Below, in pieces: positions 52,401 through 62,530 of a stretch of 64,000 bases of DNA; the first letter of the stretch is position 1, and the number at the start of each line of letters is the position of its first letter. The translations under genes and the position numbers were made by a program. The DNA is from Atrina japonica (taxonomy: Eukaryota; Mollusca; Bivalvia; Pterioida; Pinnidae). The notes beneath the pieces are model-generated. The model searched no databases, was not told the origin of the DNA, and was given only the letters and a program-made list of their open reading frames with translations. The DNA lies in the NCBI GenBank assembly GCA_030159075.1, contig BROG01000244.1, forward strand, positions 124,001-188,000, given 5' to 3'.

Positions 52401-54207
52401 TGGAGTAGTTGTGAACCTGCATGCTATTGAGTAGTTGTGAATCTGCATGCTATTGAGTAGTTGTGAATCTGCATGCTATTGAGTAGTTGTGAACCTGCAT
52501 GCTATTGAGTAGTTGTGAATCTGCAGGCTACTGACTAGTTGTGAACCTCTAGGCTACTGACTAGTTGTGAACCACTAGGCTACTGACTAGTTGTGAACCA
52601 CTTGGCTACTGACTAGTTGTGAACCACTTGGCTACTGACTAGTTGTGAATCTGCAGGCTATGGTGTAGTTGTGAACCTGCATGTTATGGAGTAGTTGTGA
52701 ATCTGCAGGCTACTGACTAGTTGTGAACCTGCATGCTATGGAGTAGTTGTGAACCACTTGGCTTCTGACTAGTTGTGAATCTGCAGGCTATGGAGTAGTT
52801 GTGAAACGTGCAGGCTAATGACTAGTTGTGAAAATGCAGGCTACTGACTAGTTGTGAACCACTTGGCTACTGACTAGTTGTGAATCTGCATGCTATGGAG
52901 TAGTTGTGAATCTGCAGGGTACTGACTAGTTGTGAACCTGCAGGGTACTGACTAGTTGTGAACCACTTGGCTACTGACTAGTTGTGAATCCGCAGGCTAT
53001 GGAGTAGTTGTGAACCTGCATGTTATGGAGTAGTTGTGAATCTGCAGGCTATGGAGTAGTTGTGAACCTGCAGGTTACTGACTAGTTGTGAATATGCAGG
53101 CTACTGACTAGTTGTGAACCACTAGGCTACTGACTAGTTGTGAACCACTTGGCTACTGACTAGTTGTGAATCTGCAGGCTATGGTGTAGTTGTGAACCTG
53201 CATGTTATGGAGTAGTTGTGAATCTGCAGGCTATGGAGTAGTTGTGAACCTGCAGGTTACTGACTAGTTGTGAATATGCAGGCTACTGACTAGTTGTGAA
53301 CCACTAGGTTACTGACTAGCAGTGAACCTGCATGCTATGAAAAAGTTGTGAACCTTCAGGCTACTGACTAGTTTGAAACCTACAGGTTCCTGACTAGTTG
53401 TGAACCACTAAGCTATTGCCTAGCTATGAACCTGCATGCTACTGACTAGTTGTGAACCAACAGATCACTGGTAGGTTGTGAACCAGCAGGCTACTAGTGA
53501 TTTACAAGCTAATGGGTTATCTGTAGTTTAAATGATTTACAAATGCAAGTTACATTTTATTATTTGTATATCAACAATTTTACTTTATATCTGATTTAGG
53601 TATCAGCTTTATGTTTAGATCCTTCAGGAGCCAGATTGGTAACTGGAGGTCATGATTTTGAAGTCAAATTCTGGGATTTTGCAGGCATGGATTCATCTCT
53701 CCAGTCATTTAGAAGTATTAAGCCTTGTGAAAGGTATGAATACAAAGTACATACTGACCATGTGTATTGGCTTATTGTTAAATTGATAACCATACATTTA
53801 AGGGCTCTAAGTTTAAAATATAAATCAGCTAATAGTGTAGGCTTTATGATGACAGACATACTTGAATAATTGAAAAATTCTTGGCAGAGTGTAAAAGAAC
53901 AATGAAAGAAACAAAACAAAACTGTTGAGTTTGGGGATTTTGTTTTAAGTGTTAGTGTTTTATATTTTTTATGTAAATATCACTGTTAATAGGTAACAAC
54001 AGTAATATTAACAGTTTTGTATGTTTGTGATATTTTTTTTCAATTTGTTATAGCCATCATATCAAACAGTTAGAGTACAATGCCACAGGAGAAATGATAT
54101 TAGTAATAGCAGGCAATTCAAAGGCAAAAGTTCTTGACAGAGATGGGTTTGAAGTTATGGAGTGTATGAAAGGTGATCCTTATATAGTTGACATGGCCGG
54201 TACAAAG
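49413..54207 (+). CDS. WDR70: WD repeat-containing protein 70, N-terminal exons
   Basis: Six coding exons: 49413-49437, 49990-50076, 50860-51209, 51725-51784, 53600-53733 and 54054-54207. All have AG/GT borders, join in phase and give 270 codons. The protein opens MNDQNEQKGSGTTKKARSFD, like the KKARxFD start of WDR70. Exon 3 encodes a Ser/Asp-rich linker with two GPPLPP motifs (VGPPLPPDM, IGPPLPPSM) and a poly-Glu tract. Exons 5 and 6 encode the first WD blades (SGARLVTGGHDFEVKFWDFA; DRDGFEVMECMKGDPYIVDM). Human WDR70 is a nuclear WD40 protein linked to CUL4-DDB1 and H2B ubiquitination in DNA repair; that role is from family knowledge. The remaining WD repeats are not in the window. The 7.2-kb Polinton downstream probably lies in the next intron. 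Confidence 0.93.
49990..50076 (+). CDS. WDR70: WDR70 exon 2 (KKARSFDFMAMFQEAR)
   Basis: Acceptor TAACAG, donor GTAAGA; begins two bases into a codon and leaves one base for the next exon. Encodes the conserved KKARSFDFMAMF segment. Confidence 0.93.
50104..50335 (+). repeat. Minisatellite, 35-bp unit, about 6 copies
   Basis: Units of TTTTTTGTATTGATAATCTG followed by TTTTACTTGTTCAGA, nearly identical, in WDR70 intron 2 just after the donor. Confidence 0.9.
50630..50825. mobile_element. MITE-like element in WDR70 intron 2
   Basis: The left end, TGGAATCTTGTTATATTAA, and the right end, TTTTGAAATAATGAGATACCA, are diverged inverted repeats, of the kind seen in pogo/Tigger-derived MITEs. A related left end lies near 11158 in FZR1 intron 3. 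Confidence 0.45.
50860..51209 (+). CDS. WDR70: WDR70 exon 3 (acidic linker, two GPPLPP motifs)
   Basis: Acceptor TTGCAG, donor GTAAAA, ends in phase 0 after a Glu run. Ser/Asp-rich low-complexity sequence, then FVGPPLPPDM and IGPPLPPSM. Confidence 0.93.
51225..51410 (+). repeat. SINE-like insertion after WDR70 exon 3
   Basis: An A-box-like GGCTTAGAGCATC near its start and the tail TGAAAATTGCTGAGTGTGAT then GTAAAACATAAATAAA, a diverged form of the tail at 5960-5995. No clear B box. Confidence 0.45.
51725..51784 (+). CDS. WDR70: WDR70 exon 4
   Basis: Acceptor GATGCAG, donor GTGAGT, phase 0. Encodes TLSQKIPSSNEISLNHGSKV, the linker just before the first WD blade. Confidence 0.9.
51930..53490 (+). 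repeat. Large minisatellite, 26-bp unit, about 60 copies
   Basis: Two alternating unit types, TGAACCACTTGGCTACTGAC and TGAACCTGCATGCTATGGAG, each followed by TAGTTG. The array fills nearly all of WDR70 intron 4. Higher-order blocks repeat (for example 52570-52730 and 53120-53230). Confidence 0.95.
53600..53733 (+). CDS. WDR70: WDR70 exon 5 (first WD blade)
   Basis: Acceptor GATTTAG, donor GTATGA, leaves two bases. Encodes LDPSGARLVTGGHDFEVKFW then DFAGMDSS, the conserved first blade. Confidence 0.96.
54054..54207 (+). CDS. WDR70: WDR70 exon 6
   Basis: Acceptor TTATAG, ends AAG before GTGTGT, phase 0. Encodes NSKAKVLDRDGFEVMECMKG and ends DPYIVDMAGTK. Its last 21 bases and donor are copied about twelve times in the following intron. 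Confidence 0.95.
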
Positions 54208-54229
54208 GTGTGTTACTTTGACTTTTTTT

Positions 54230-54264
<35 letters not shown>

Positions 54265-55140
54265 AATTATTATAGTACATATTTGACATGGCCAGTACAA
54301 AGGTGTGTAACTTTGACTTTTTTTGGGGGGGGGGGATTATTATAGTACATATTTGACATGGCCAGTACAAAGGTGTGTAACTTTGACTTTTTTTTTTGGG
54401 GGGGGGGGGGGGGGATTATTATCGTACATATTTGACATGGCCAGTACAAAGGTGTGTAACTTTGACTTTTTGGGTGGGGGTGTTAAGAAGTACATATTTA
54501 CATGGCCAGAACAAAAGTGTGTAACTTTGACTTTTGGGGGGAGGGATAAGAAAATTTTAAAGTACATATATTTGACATGGCCAGTACAAAGGTGTGTGAC
54601 TTTTACTTTTTTTAAGGGGGGTGGGAATTATCAAAGTACATATATTTGACATGACCAGTACAAAGGTGTGTAGCTTTGATTTGTTTAGGGGTTACGAATG
54701 ATCAAAGGACATATATTTGACATGGTCAGTACAAAGATGTGTTACTTTGACTTTTTTTTAGGAGGGGGGGGTATGAATTATCAAAGTACATATATTTGAC
54801 ATGACCAGTACAAAGGAGTGTAACTTTGACTTGGGGTGGTAGGTATTATCAAAGTACAAATTTGACATGGCCAGTACAAAGGTGTGTAGCTTTGACTTTT
54901 TCTTAGGAGGAGGGGGGGGTGGTAGGTATTATCAAAGTACATATTTGACATGGCCAGTACAAAGGTGTGTAACTTTGACGTTTTTAGGGCGGTAAGAATT
55001 ATCATAGTACATATATTTGACATGGCCAGCTCAAAGGTGTGTAACTTTGCCTTTGGGGTGGGGGTTGGGTAGGAATTATCAAAGTACATATTTGACATGG
55101 CCAGTACAAAGGTGTGTAACTTTCACATTTGTGGGGATGT
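54208..55140 (+). repeat. Tandem copies of WDR70 exon 6 end plus 5' splice site
   Basis: About twelve copies, each 70-110 bp, of ATATTTGACATGGCCAGTAC then AAAGGTGTGTAACTTTGAC. Each repeats the exon's last seven codons and the GTGTGT donor, followed by a T run and a G run. The copies share two changes relative to the exon (encoding Phe and Ser for Val and Gly), so they descend from one another. Confidence 0.9.
54232..54261 (+). repeat. 30-base poly-G run in WDR70 intron
   Basis: Starts 24 bases after the exon 6 donor. Shorter G runs follow in later copies of the array. Confidence 0.85.
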
Positions 55141-56740
55141 ATAAATCATTAAAGTACGTTTTTACCAAATTTACAACAAAACCTTTAATTTCTGCTTAAA
55201 AAAGAAGTTATTGCAATAGGTATTACATAATGTGCAGTGTACAAAACTATTTCTTGACACCAAGAAATCATAAATATTAAATGTATATGCATATACCAAT
55301 TTCTATTAATTTAACATGTGTAAAGAAACAGACACCAAAAACAATATTTGTTTATTTTACTATCATTTTATTTATATGAAGACATCACCATCCACAGATA
55401 AAACTATAATACAGATATTTTATTATGAATTCAACTCTTGCTCTTCTCAGCAAAGCTTCTTTAACTATATCAGTTTTCTTTCAGGCTGATTTGGAATTGT
55501 TTTTTTGTTCCCCCAAAATATGGCTTAAGTTCCCCATTGTGTCTATTAATATATTTTACCAAGTTACCTGTATCAGTTGAATAAATGTTAGAAAACAGAA
55601 TAATAAAATTGATGACAATCTACATAAATTGCTCATTTCTAGTCATAATAAAAAATTTACACATACTGAAATTGATAGTGTGATTGATATACTAAAACTT
55701 ACGATATCGAAGGAAATAAAAATGTAACTAATAAATCAGTTAACATAGTGTTCAGATCTACAATTCAGCATCCCTTTTTACAAAAAAATCTTACAATCAC
55801 TCTTACGATTTTATTGTACGATGATCATAAGTTTTTCCATACATCATTTTCACGATCGCACTCGTAAAATTGCGTTTCACACTTACGACAAAAAATGAAA
55901 TTACTCTTACGATTCAATCTTACGATAAAGATTTAAGGAACTCTTATATGTGGAGATAACAAACACCCCTAGCAACAACAACATTGTAGTTTCGCTACAC
56001 ATGTGCACTGTTGTTTTTTCATGTAAACAAATCATTGGCGGATCTAGAAGGGTTTAGGGGGGTTGCAACTCCCTTTTGAATTTGCAAATCCCTTTGAATA
56101 TGTTTTTCTTTGTCAATAAAGATGTGATGTGAAATAGTGTTGGGGTTTCTTTAAAACATGGGTCTCTTATGTGAAATTAAAACAAAACAAAACAAAACAA
56201 ACCAAAAAAACAAAACATAAACATCCAGAGCATACCTCGGATCCCTAACATAAAAATTTTCTTTTGCAAAATTCAAAAATGTACCGTGCAAGCATACATC
56301 CAAAACGCTAAGATTCGGCTGAATTTACTTTAGTTTTCAGATTTAATTTATGATAAGATCTCGTCTATCAAGGAATTATTTTGTAAGATTTTAAAATATG
56401 GAAGCTGCCAATTAAGTTCTTGTAGAAATTTAAAAATTACTGGAAGTATAATCCAGAGCCCCTAACACAAACAGGCATAGTCTCTGTCTGAACACGGGGA
56501 AAATGGGTCTTTGGGCTTCCAAATTTCAAATGTTTTCTGAGGAATGTGCAAAACCGATGATGAAACTGTAGTGTGAAATTACACATATTGTCACCGGCAA
56601 CAATATATGCTGCAACACACCCCCTTGTGTGTTGTTTCACGGGGCGGCTGGGCCACTTCCCATTCCATGGTCCATTTGTACCGCTAAACTTTTTATTCCA
56701 GTGGCATGTGAAGAAAATTGAAACTGCTTAAGGGAATAGT
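55141..56740. other. WDR70 intron or Polinton left flank, no gene seen
   Basis: No WDR70 exon is visible. 55775-55935 has scattered (A)CTTACGAT motifs in both directions. About 56030-56640 is moderately GC-rich and may be a non-autonomous repeat (GGCGGATCTAGAAGGGTTTA near its start). The left inverted repeat of the Polinton should be in this interval but cannot be recognised without the right end. Confidence 0.45.
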
Positions 56741-56755
56741 TTCTATAATAAAAAC
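56741..56755 (+). promoter_or_regulatory. TCTA promoter-like box before polB
   Basis: TTCTATAATAAAAAC directly precedes ATG 56756, with TCTA at 56742-56745. The same TCTA plus A-run arrangement precedes three leftward genes of the element. It resembles the TCTA late-promoter motif described for CroV and the virophage mavirus. Confidence 0.5.
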
Positions 56756-56878
56756 ATGAATTTCTTGAGCGGCGTGAAAAATTTATTTAATACAGGTAAA
56801 TGGGGGTATAAGAAAATAACCGAAACCCTCTGGGATTACGCGAGGGGCGCGTCGACGGAAGAGCAGATGAAAGAGACC

Positions 56879-57196
56879 GTCAGACGGAAGTTACGCCGTG
56901 CGTTGAAGGAAGAACTAGACGAAGCTGCTACCGAGATGCAGTGTCAATTAATTAAATCTCGATATAAAAAAATTCTACAGACGGATCTTTCTAAAGGCGT
57001 TGCCAAGGTCGAACAAAAACGAAGACAAAGTCAATCCGTCAGACGGAAGTTATGCCGTACGTTGGAGGAAGAACTCGGCGAAGCTGCTACCGAGATGCAG
57101 CGTCAATTAATTAAATCTCGATATAAAAAAATCCTACAGACGGATCTTCCTAAAGGTGTTGCCAAGATCGAACAAAAACGAAGACAACGTCATGAG
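56879..57196 (+). repeat. 159-bp internal duplication in the polB N-terminus
   Basis: Two adjacent, nearly identical copies (56879-57037, 57038-57196) encode 53 residues each, from VRRKL to KRRQ. They are highly charged and predicted helical. The high identity suggests a duplication later than the element's conserved core. Confidence 0.9.
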
Positions 57197-60100
57197 CTCG
57201 ATTTTGGTGATAGCTTTAAACACTTCTATACGAGTTATAAAAAAGATGTCAGCCGTCACATACATCGAGCACATCTCAGAGCATTATTAGATTATTTTAA
57301 AGACGATTTCTTTTCTAAAATTTCTAAAGAATTAAAAAAAGGCCCCATAAAAATCCAAATTCAAGTCGAACAGCGATACACGCAAGATAATTTAAACTCC
57401 GGCTCGCAACTCATAACACAACTCCATAAAACTCGGCAATATCCGATTTTAAGAGAAGATGAAATCGAAGACGTGTTTCAACGCATGATCGAAGAGTTAA
57501 TAGATTTGCTCGAAAAACCCGTTCAGGTGGGTTCGGGGTGGATCATCGAGGACGCGCAAATGATCTATTTAAATTTTACCAAGTATAATCCACCTTTAGG
57601 ATCCTCCTATTTTAAGTTACCCAAGCAGATTGCGGAAAAGAAGGCCGTTATAAATGTTAAAAACAAGGATCAGAGATGTTTTATGTATAGCGTATTAGCA
57701 TGTTTGCATCACGACGCTATTAAAGATCATCATCAAAGACCTAAAAAATGTCCGTCGTTTGTCGATAGGCACGATATCGATTGCATCGATTATCCGACTC
57801 CGTTAAAGCAAATACCCAAATTCGAAAATCGCAACGGACTCGCCGTTAACGTTCTCGGGTGGACGGGGAGTAGAGGTTTTTTCCCTTATTACATATCGGA
57901 AAGATTTCATGATCGCGAAGTTAATCTATTGCTGTTGAAGGTATAGAAGATAAATGGCATTATTCTTGGATTAAGAATACGTCCAGATTGTTCTCTTCCC
58001 ACTCAAAACACAAAGAGAAATCATATCCATGTCTTCGTTGTCTTAAAATACTATCGAGCGAGGATGTTTATAAAAAGCACGTGGCCGATTGTTGCGGCAT
58101 TAACAATCCACCCATGAAACCTGTCATGCCCGAGGAGGGTAAAAACCTTCTCAAGTTTAAGAATTACGGTAATAAACAGCCCGTGCATGCCACGATCTAT
58201 GCGGATTTCGAGTGTATTATTTCACCCATCAACGAAGAGGCCGGCGATAAAACGACGAAGACGTCGCGTCACTATCCTTCTGGATACTGTTATGTAGTCA
58301 TTTGGAGAACGGAGAAGGGTATTGATAAGATCGAAGAGCCTCAAATCTATCGCGGGGAGAATGCCGTGAAACATCTTCTAGAAAGTTTACAGCGAGAAAA
58401 ACAAAAGATTGACGACATTTGTTCTAAGAAAAAAGAGCTCTGTATGACCTACGAGGACAAGAAACGCTTTAAGGAGGCTAAGCGATGTTGGATTTGCGGA
58501 GATGAATTTTCGGGGAACACGCGGTCTTCATTATGGGCTCAGAGAAGTAAACTTTTAAAGGAACAGGAAAAATTACTCAGTTTGACATCTTTGGGAGAAG
58601 GACGATCGTCACGATGCCATATAAAAATTGAGCTCGATGAAATCATGAAAGAAATCAACGACGAGAAATTCGATCTCATCAAAGTCAGAGATCATTGCCA
58701 CCTTTCTGGTAAATTTCGAGGTGCGGCTCATAATAAGTGTAATAGATTAGTGAGAAGGGCAAAACACATACCCGTCATCTTTCATAATCTTCGCGGTTAC
58801 GATTCCCATTTAATATTATCAGAACTGGAAGTGGAAGAACCAGTCAATTGCATTCCGATGAATCACGAGAAGTTTATCAGTTTCTCTGTCGGATCCTTGA
58901 GATTATCGACAGTTTCCAATTCTTGTCGTGCGGTCTCGAGACGTTAGCTAAAAATTTAAACGATTATCCTATCACAAACTCTATATTGGAGGATGCCTCG
59001 CTTTTAACGAGAAAGGGCGTCTATCCCTACGAATATATGGATTCTTTCGATAGGTTTAATGAAACAACCTTACCACCGAAGGAAGCTTTTTACAGTGCGT
59101 TATCGGATACTCACATTTCTCAAAAAGAGTATGACCATGCTCAAAACGTTTGGTGTCACTACGGATGCAAGGACATGGGAGATTATCACGATTTGTATTT
59201 AAGATCGGACGCGGTCTTATTAGCCGACGTGTCCCAACATTTCCTTAGAACACTACGAATTAGATCCGTGTCATTATTACATGGCTCCATGTTTGGCGTG
59301 GGATGCGGCGTTGCTCACCTCCAAAATTGAATTAGAGTTGCTCACCGATTACGACATGCATTTATTTATCGAAAAGGGATCAGAGGTGGGATCACCTACG
59401 TTCCGCAACGTTATTCTAAAGCGAACAACAAATATTTGGATGATTATGATCCCGATATGCCCTCCAAGTACATCATGTATTTAGATGCTAACGCTCTTTA
59501 TAGTGAGGCCATGAATCATCCCTTACCCTGTAGAAACTTTGAATGGATCGACGGAGTGCCAGATCCGTGTTATCCGCCAGAAGGAAAGGGCTACATCCTC
59601 GAAGTTGATCTAGAGTATCCGAAAGAATTACACGAAGAACATAATAATTATCCACTAGCTCCGGAAACGATGAAGGTGACCGTTGACGATCTTTCCGAGC
59701 ATCAGAAAGACAAGATGAAGGAGTATGGGATGCGCGACACGGGGCCTCCAAAGCTCGTACCCCATCTAGGACCTAAAAAGGAATACGTCGTGCATTACGA
59801 AACGTTAAAACTCTATCTCAAGTTGGGATTAAAATTAACCAAAGTTCATAGAATTTTACGCTTTGACGAAAAACCGTGGCTTTCGAGTTACATCGATAAA
59901 AACACTCGATTGCGCCAACGGGCTAAAAACGATTTCGAGAAGGATTTCTTCAAACTCATGAACAATGCCGTGTTCGGGAAGACCATGGAGAACAAACGGA
60001 AAAGAACCGAGTTAAAAATAGTGGGCGCGAACGACAAAGATAGAAGAATTCAAAAGATGACCGCTTCGCCCTCCTACGACGGGTTGACTAAGATTAACGA

Positions 60101-60701
60101 CAACATGGCCTTTCTCCATTTTAAGCTGACGAGCGTTAAACTAGACAAACCCATTTACTGTGGCATGGCGATCTTGGATTTATCGAAAACGCACATGTAT
60201 AATTATTATTATAATCATCTAAAGGTGGAATACGGAGACAATGCAATCTACTTTATACGGATACAGATTCTCTTATAGTCGAGATTCAAACGGACGATGT
60301 CTATCGGGGCATGCGCGAACATGAGGATGAATATGATTTTTCCAATTACGAGGTCTTCCCCGGAAACAAAGATAAAAATAAAAAGGTGATCGGTAAATTT
60401 AAAGACGAATGCGGAGGGAAACTCATCATAATATTCGTCGGATTAAGACCTAAAATGTACGCCATCTTAATGAAGGACGGTAGCGTTTCCAAATGAGCGA
60501 AAGGAGTGAAACGATGCATATTGAAAAACAAGATAGATATTAACAATTATGAGGAGGCTCTCTTTCACGACGTTAAGATATCGCGCGAGATGCACACTCT
60601 ACGTTCGTATAACCAAATCATTTACGGGATCACACAACGTAAAAGGGCGATAGATTCCCTGGATACGAAAGACTACATTCGAGAAGATCACATTCACGCG
60701 T

Positions 60702-60762
60702 ATGCATTTATGCATTTTTATGCATTGCATGCATTGCATGCATTGCATGCATTGTATGCATT
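60702..60762 (+). repeat. TGCATTGCA short tandem repeat at the polB end
   Basis: About five units of ATGCATTGC, many forming the palindrome TGCATGCA, encode a repetitive HALHALHAL tail to the polymerase. An AATAAA follows at 60765-60770, overlapping the TAA stop. Confidence 0.85.
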
Positions 60763-60764
60763 GA

Positions 60765-60770
60765 AATAAA
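60765..60770 (+). terminator. AATAAA at the end of polB
   Basis: A canonical poly(A) hexamer overlapping the last stop codon of the polymerase and lying 28 bases before the end of the convergent integrase gene. Confidence 0.45.
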
Positions 60771-60797
60771 CAATTTAATATCCGTGTGGCTATTAAA

Positions 60798-61665
60798 TTA
60801 ATCCACCACCATCAACTCTTCTCGAACGAAATTTCTCTGAGGAGCGGGCTCTTTTAGGTAATAGACGTCTATGCCCTGCATTCTAAACTGACGATCGATG
60901 TCGTGTTTGTCCACGCTCCAAATGGGATCGGTCGCCCTGCGTTTTCCGCCTTCCAACTCGCCGGGTTGATAGAGATATCTAACTTTATTAAACGGACCCA
61001 CCGACGATCGAACTTCGGGAGGTTTGGTCTCGTCGTTGATCGCTTTCACGACTTCCGGCAACCGTGTCACCCATTCTCTGTTTCTGTCCTTAGATGTCAT
61101 CTCTTGATCGTATTGATAACTGAAAAGTTTTTCGCCCAACGTTTTATTAAATCGTTCGACGATGGCTTGGTCGCGATGAACGTCGACTGTTCCCCTTCTT
61201 ATTCTCGCGTCGTGTCGGGGCATGAGTTTGGAGACGGCACCCATGAATTCGCGACCTGGATCAACTTGCAATAATTTTGGAAACGTTAAACGTCTTTTGT
61301 AAATTTTTTCGAAAGCGTTGGCCACTTCTTTACTGTCTTTGGTCGTTAAAGGTTCCGCTTCTTTGTACCGAGTACCCACGTCTACCACCGTTAACGCATA
61401 TTTGTACGTTTTCTCACCCACCTTATCGTGCGGTAAAAACAATAGATCGGCCTGGTGAATGTCATTTTCTTTCACGTGTTCGAATTGGGGTCGCACGATT
61501 TTCTTGGGTGCGGGTAGATAGATTTGCCACACGTCTTGTTTTTTCAGGAAATCGAACGCTTCCTTTTCACTGACGTTAGCCACTTTGGCCAATTTCTCGA
61601 TGGCAGCCTTTCCTTTCCAATAGTGTTTGTAATAGATCTCTTTCCTTTTTTACTTTATGCGACAT
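60798..61665 (-). CDS. int: Polinton retroviral-type integrase, with one probable frameshift near its start
   Basis: Inserts the element's DNA by DDE chemistry. The open part (61592 leftward, 264 residues, TAA stop) holds D49 (QADLLFLP), D111 (LQVDPGREF) and E146 (QAIVERFNKTL), giving D...Dx34E. A GGKRRATDPIWSV segment near the C-terminus is typical of Polinton integrases. Sequence upstream of 61592 keeps coding in frame (IYYKHYWKGKAA), matching the family's N-terminus, but no ATG lies in that frame. ATG 61665, overlapping the TAA of the upstream gene by 11 bases, would reach it if one base of the A6 run at 61646-61651 were absent. TCTA lies 14 bases before this ATG. So the gene carries one indel, or an assembly error in the homopolymer. 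Confidence 0.9.
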
Positions 61666-62055
61666 ATTTTTTTACGCCATAGAACACTAACCCCGTTCCC
61701 ATCAACACGAAGAGGATTTCTTTATCTTTTCGCTCTTCGGAGGGCTGATAAAAATCGCTCAATTTCGGTTCGGGAGACATCTCCTCTTCTCCCATCATCT
61801 GCGAGTAGAGAGACATGGCGGCGTCCACTTCTTTATAGGTGTATAACGCGTCTGTCCTTCTTTTTTCAATCTCTCGTTTAAAAAATCTAATCGTTTCGTG
61901 CGTTTGTGATTCCATTCGTCTCTGGCCTTGGTCAGTTTTTCCATCGCTTCGTCGTGTCTTTTTTGCTCATCGTGATTCGAAAATAAAAATTGCGATCCGG
62001 AAAATGCCAGGGCATTGACCAATGCACCACCTACCATCATCGCTATCATTGCCAT
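61655..62055 (-). pseudogene. Polinton membrane-associated small protein, frameshifted
   Basis: Two minus-strand frames make one gene. The first (ATG 62055) starts with a hydrophobic segment (MMVGGALVNALAF, about residues 6-18) and continues as a charged helix (HDEAMEKLTKARDEWNHKRT). The second, ending at TAA 61655, carries KLSDFYQPSEE and a C-terminal membrane segment (ILFVLMGTGLVFYGV). The switch is near 61860, next to a T6 run. Joined length would be about 133 residues. Proteins with this layout recur beside integrase in animal Polintons, in my recollection; the function is unknown. A TCTATATAAAAA box directly precedes the ATG. Confidence 0.75.
61680..61683 (-). promoter_or_regulatory. TCTA box before integrase
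   Basis: TCTA on the minus strand, then GCGTAAAAAAAT, then ATG 61665. Same layout as before polB, with slightly longer spacing. It lies inside the upstream coding region. Confidence 0.35.
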
Positions 62056-62067
62056 TTTTTATATAGA
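62056..62067 (-). promoter_or_regulatory. TCTATATAAAAA box
   Basis: Minus-strand TCTATATAAAAA directly abuts ATG 62055, with 8 bases between TCTA and ATG. TATA-like as well as TCTA-bearing. Confidence 0.5.
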
Positions 62068-62076
62068 GGTTTTATT

Positions 62077-62301
62077 TTATTTCATGGGATTGTTGGGAAT
62101 GATTCCCTTTTTGACCAACATGTCCTTGATGTAATTGGCGAGAGCAAAATAGCCAAGGATCATCACGAACTCCTTCGGATCTAAATCCATCTTAGGCACC
62201 GGCATCTTTGAAAATTTCTTGGAGAGTTGCGTGCATCCGATGGCAATTCCCATATTGACGGCTGCATGATACGCGGTGTTGACCAAATCTTTTTCACTCA
62301 T
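62077..62301 (-). CDS. Small Polinton protein with two hydrophobic helices, 74 aa
   Basis: Intact frame, ATG 62301 to TAA 62077. Hydrophobic stretches at about residues 13-24 (AAVNMGIAIGCT) and 45-58 (FVMILGYFALANYI) are separated by a short basic and proline segment (KKFSKMPVPK). The C-terminus is basic. It looks like a small membrane or virion-core protein; I do not recognise a family. TCTCGTATTAAAAAAGA precedes the ATG. Its 5' end and leader are duplicated at 62483-62530. Confidence 0.7.
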   Translation of the reverse strand: MSEKDLVNTAYHAAVNMGIAIGCTQLSKKFSKMPVPKMDLDPKEFVMILGYFALANYIKDMLVKKGIIPNNPMK

Positions 62302-62339
62302 TCTTTTTTAATACGAGAGAAAATTATTTATAACATTTC

Positions 62340-62530
62340 AAGGGCTTTGGGTTTTGGAATTACTTTGAGTTTTATGTAGACTAGAAATCCACCCGCTAGC
62401 CATTTCCAGCTATCGTTGCTAATAGCATTGCCATCGTTGCTATTACCATTGCTATTACCAATGCCATATTGACGGCGGTGTTGACCAAATTTTTTTCACA
62501 CATTCTTTTTTAATAAGAGAGAAAATTATT
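62340..62530 (-). pseudogene. Remnants of a tandem duplication of two small genes
   Basis: 62320-62420 resembles 62520-62705 (the C-terminal half and end of the 112-aa gene). 62483-62530 resembles 62281-62330 (start of the 74-aa gene with its TATTAAAAAAGA leader; ATG at 62503). So a segment spanning the gene junction was duplicated and one copy eroded. The truncated copy runs into a short GCTATTACCATTGC repeat. Confidence 0.7.

Larger units (their letters stand above)
56756..60769 (+). pseudogene. polB: Polinton protein-primed family-B DNA polymerase, disrupted
   Basis: The replicative polymerase of the element. In order: an N-terminal basic helical region with two 53-residue repeats; a conserved Polinton polB N-terminal segment containing VINVKNKDQRCFMYSVLACL (57646 onward); a C2-type zinc-like cluster (CLRCL...H..DCC, about 58035-58095); the exonuclease motif YADFEC at 58198; an HNH/endonuclease VII-like Cys-His block (CWICG at 58489, DHCHLSGKFRGAAHNKC at 58690-58740); polymerase motif A (LDANALY, 59481); motif B (KLMNNAVFGKTMEN, about 59955); and motif C DTDS at 60260-60271. 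The frame changes near 57940, 58903, 59260, 59385 and 60245, and TGA interrupts it at 60494-60496. All motif residues are still present, so the decay is recent or mild. It cannot make a full-length protein. Confidence 0.92.

Noticed and set aside
54323..54649. Gly-rich 108-codon frame
   Set aside because: Read-through of the exon-edge tandem array and its poly-G runs.
60903..61573. Two plus-strand frames opposite the integrase
   Set aside because: Antisense shadows of a gene with clear DDE residues on the other strand.
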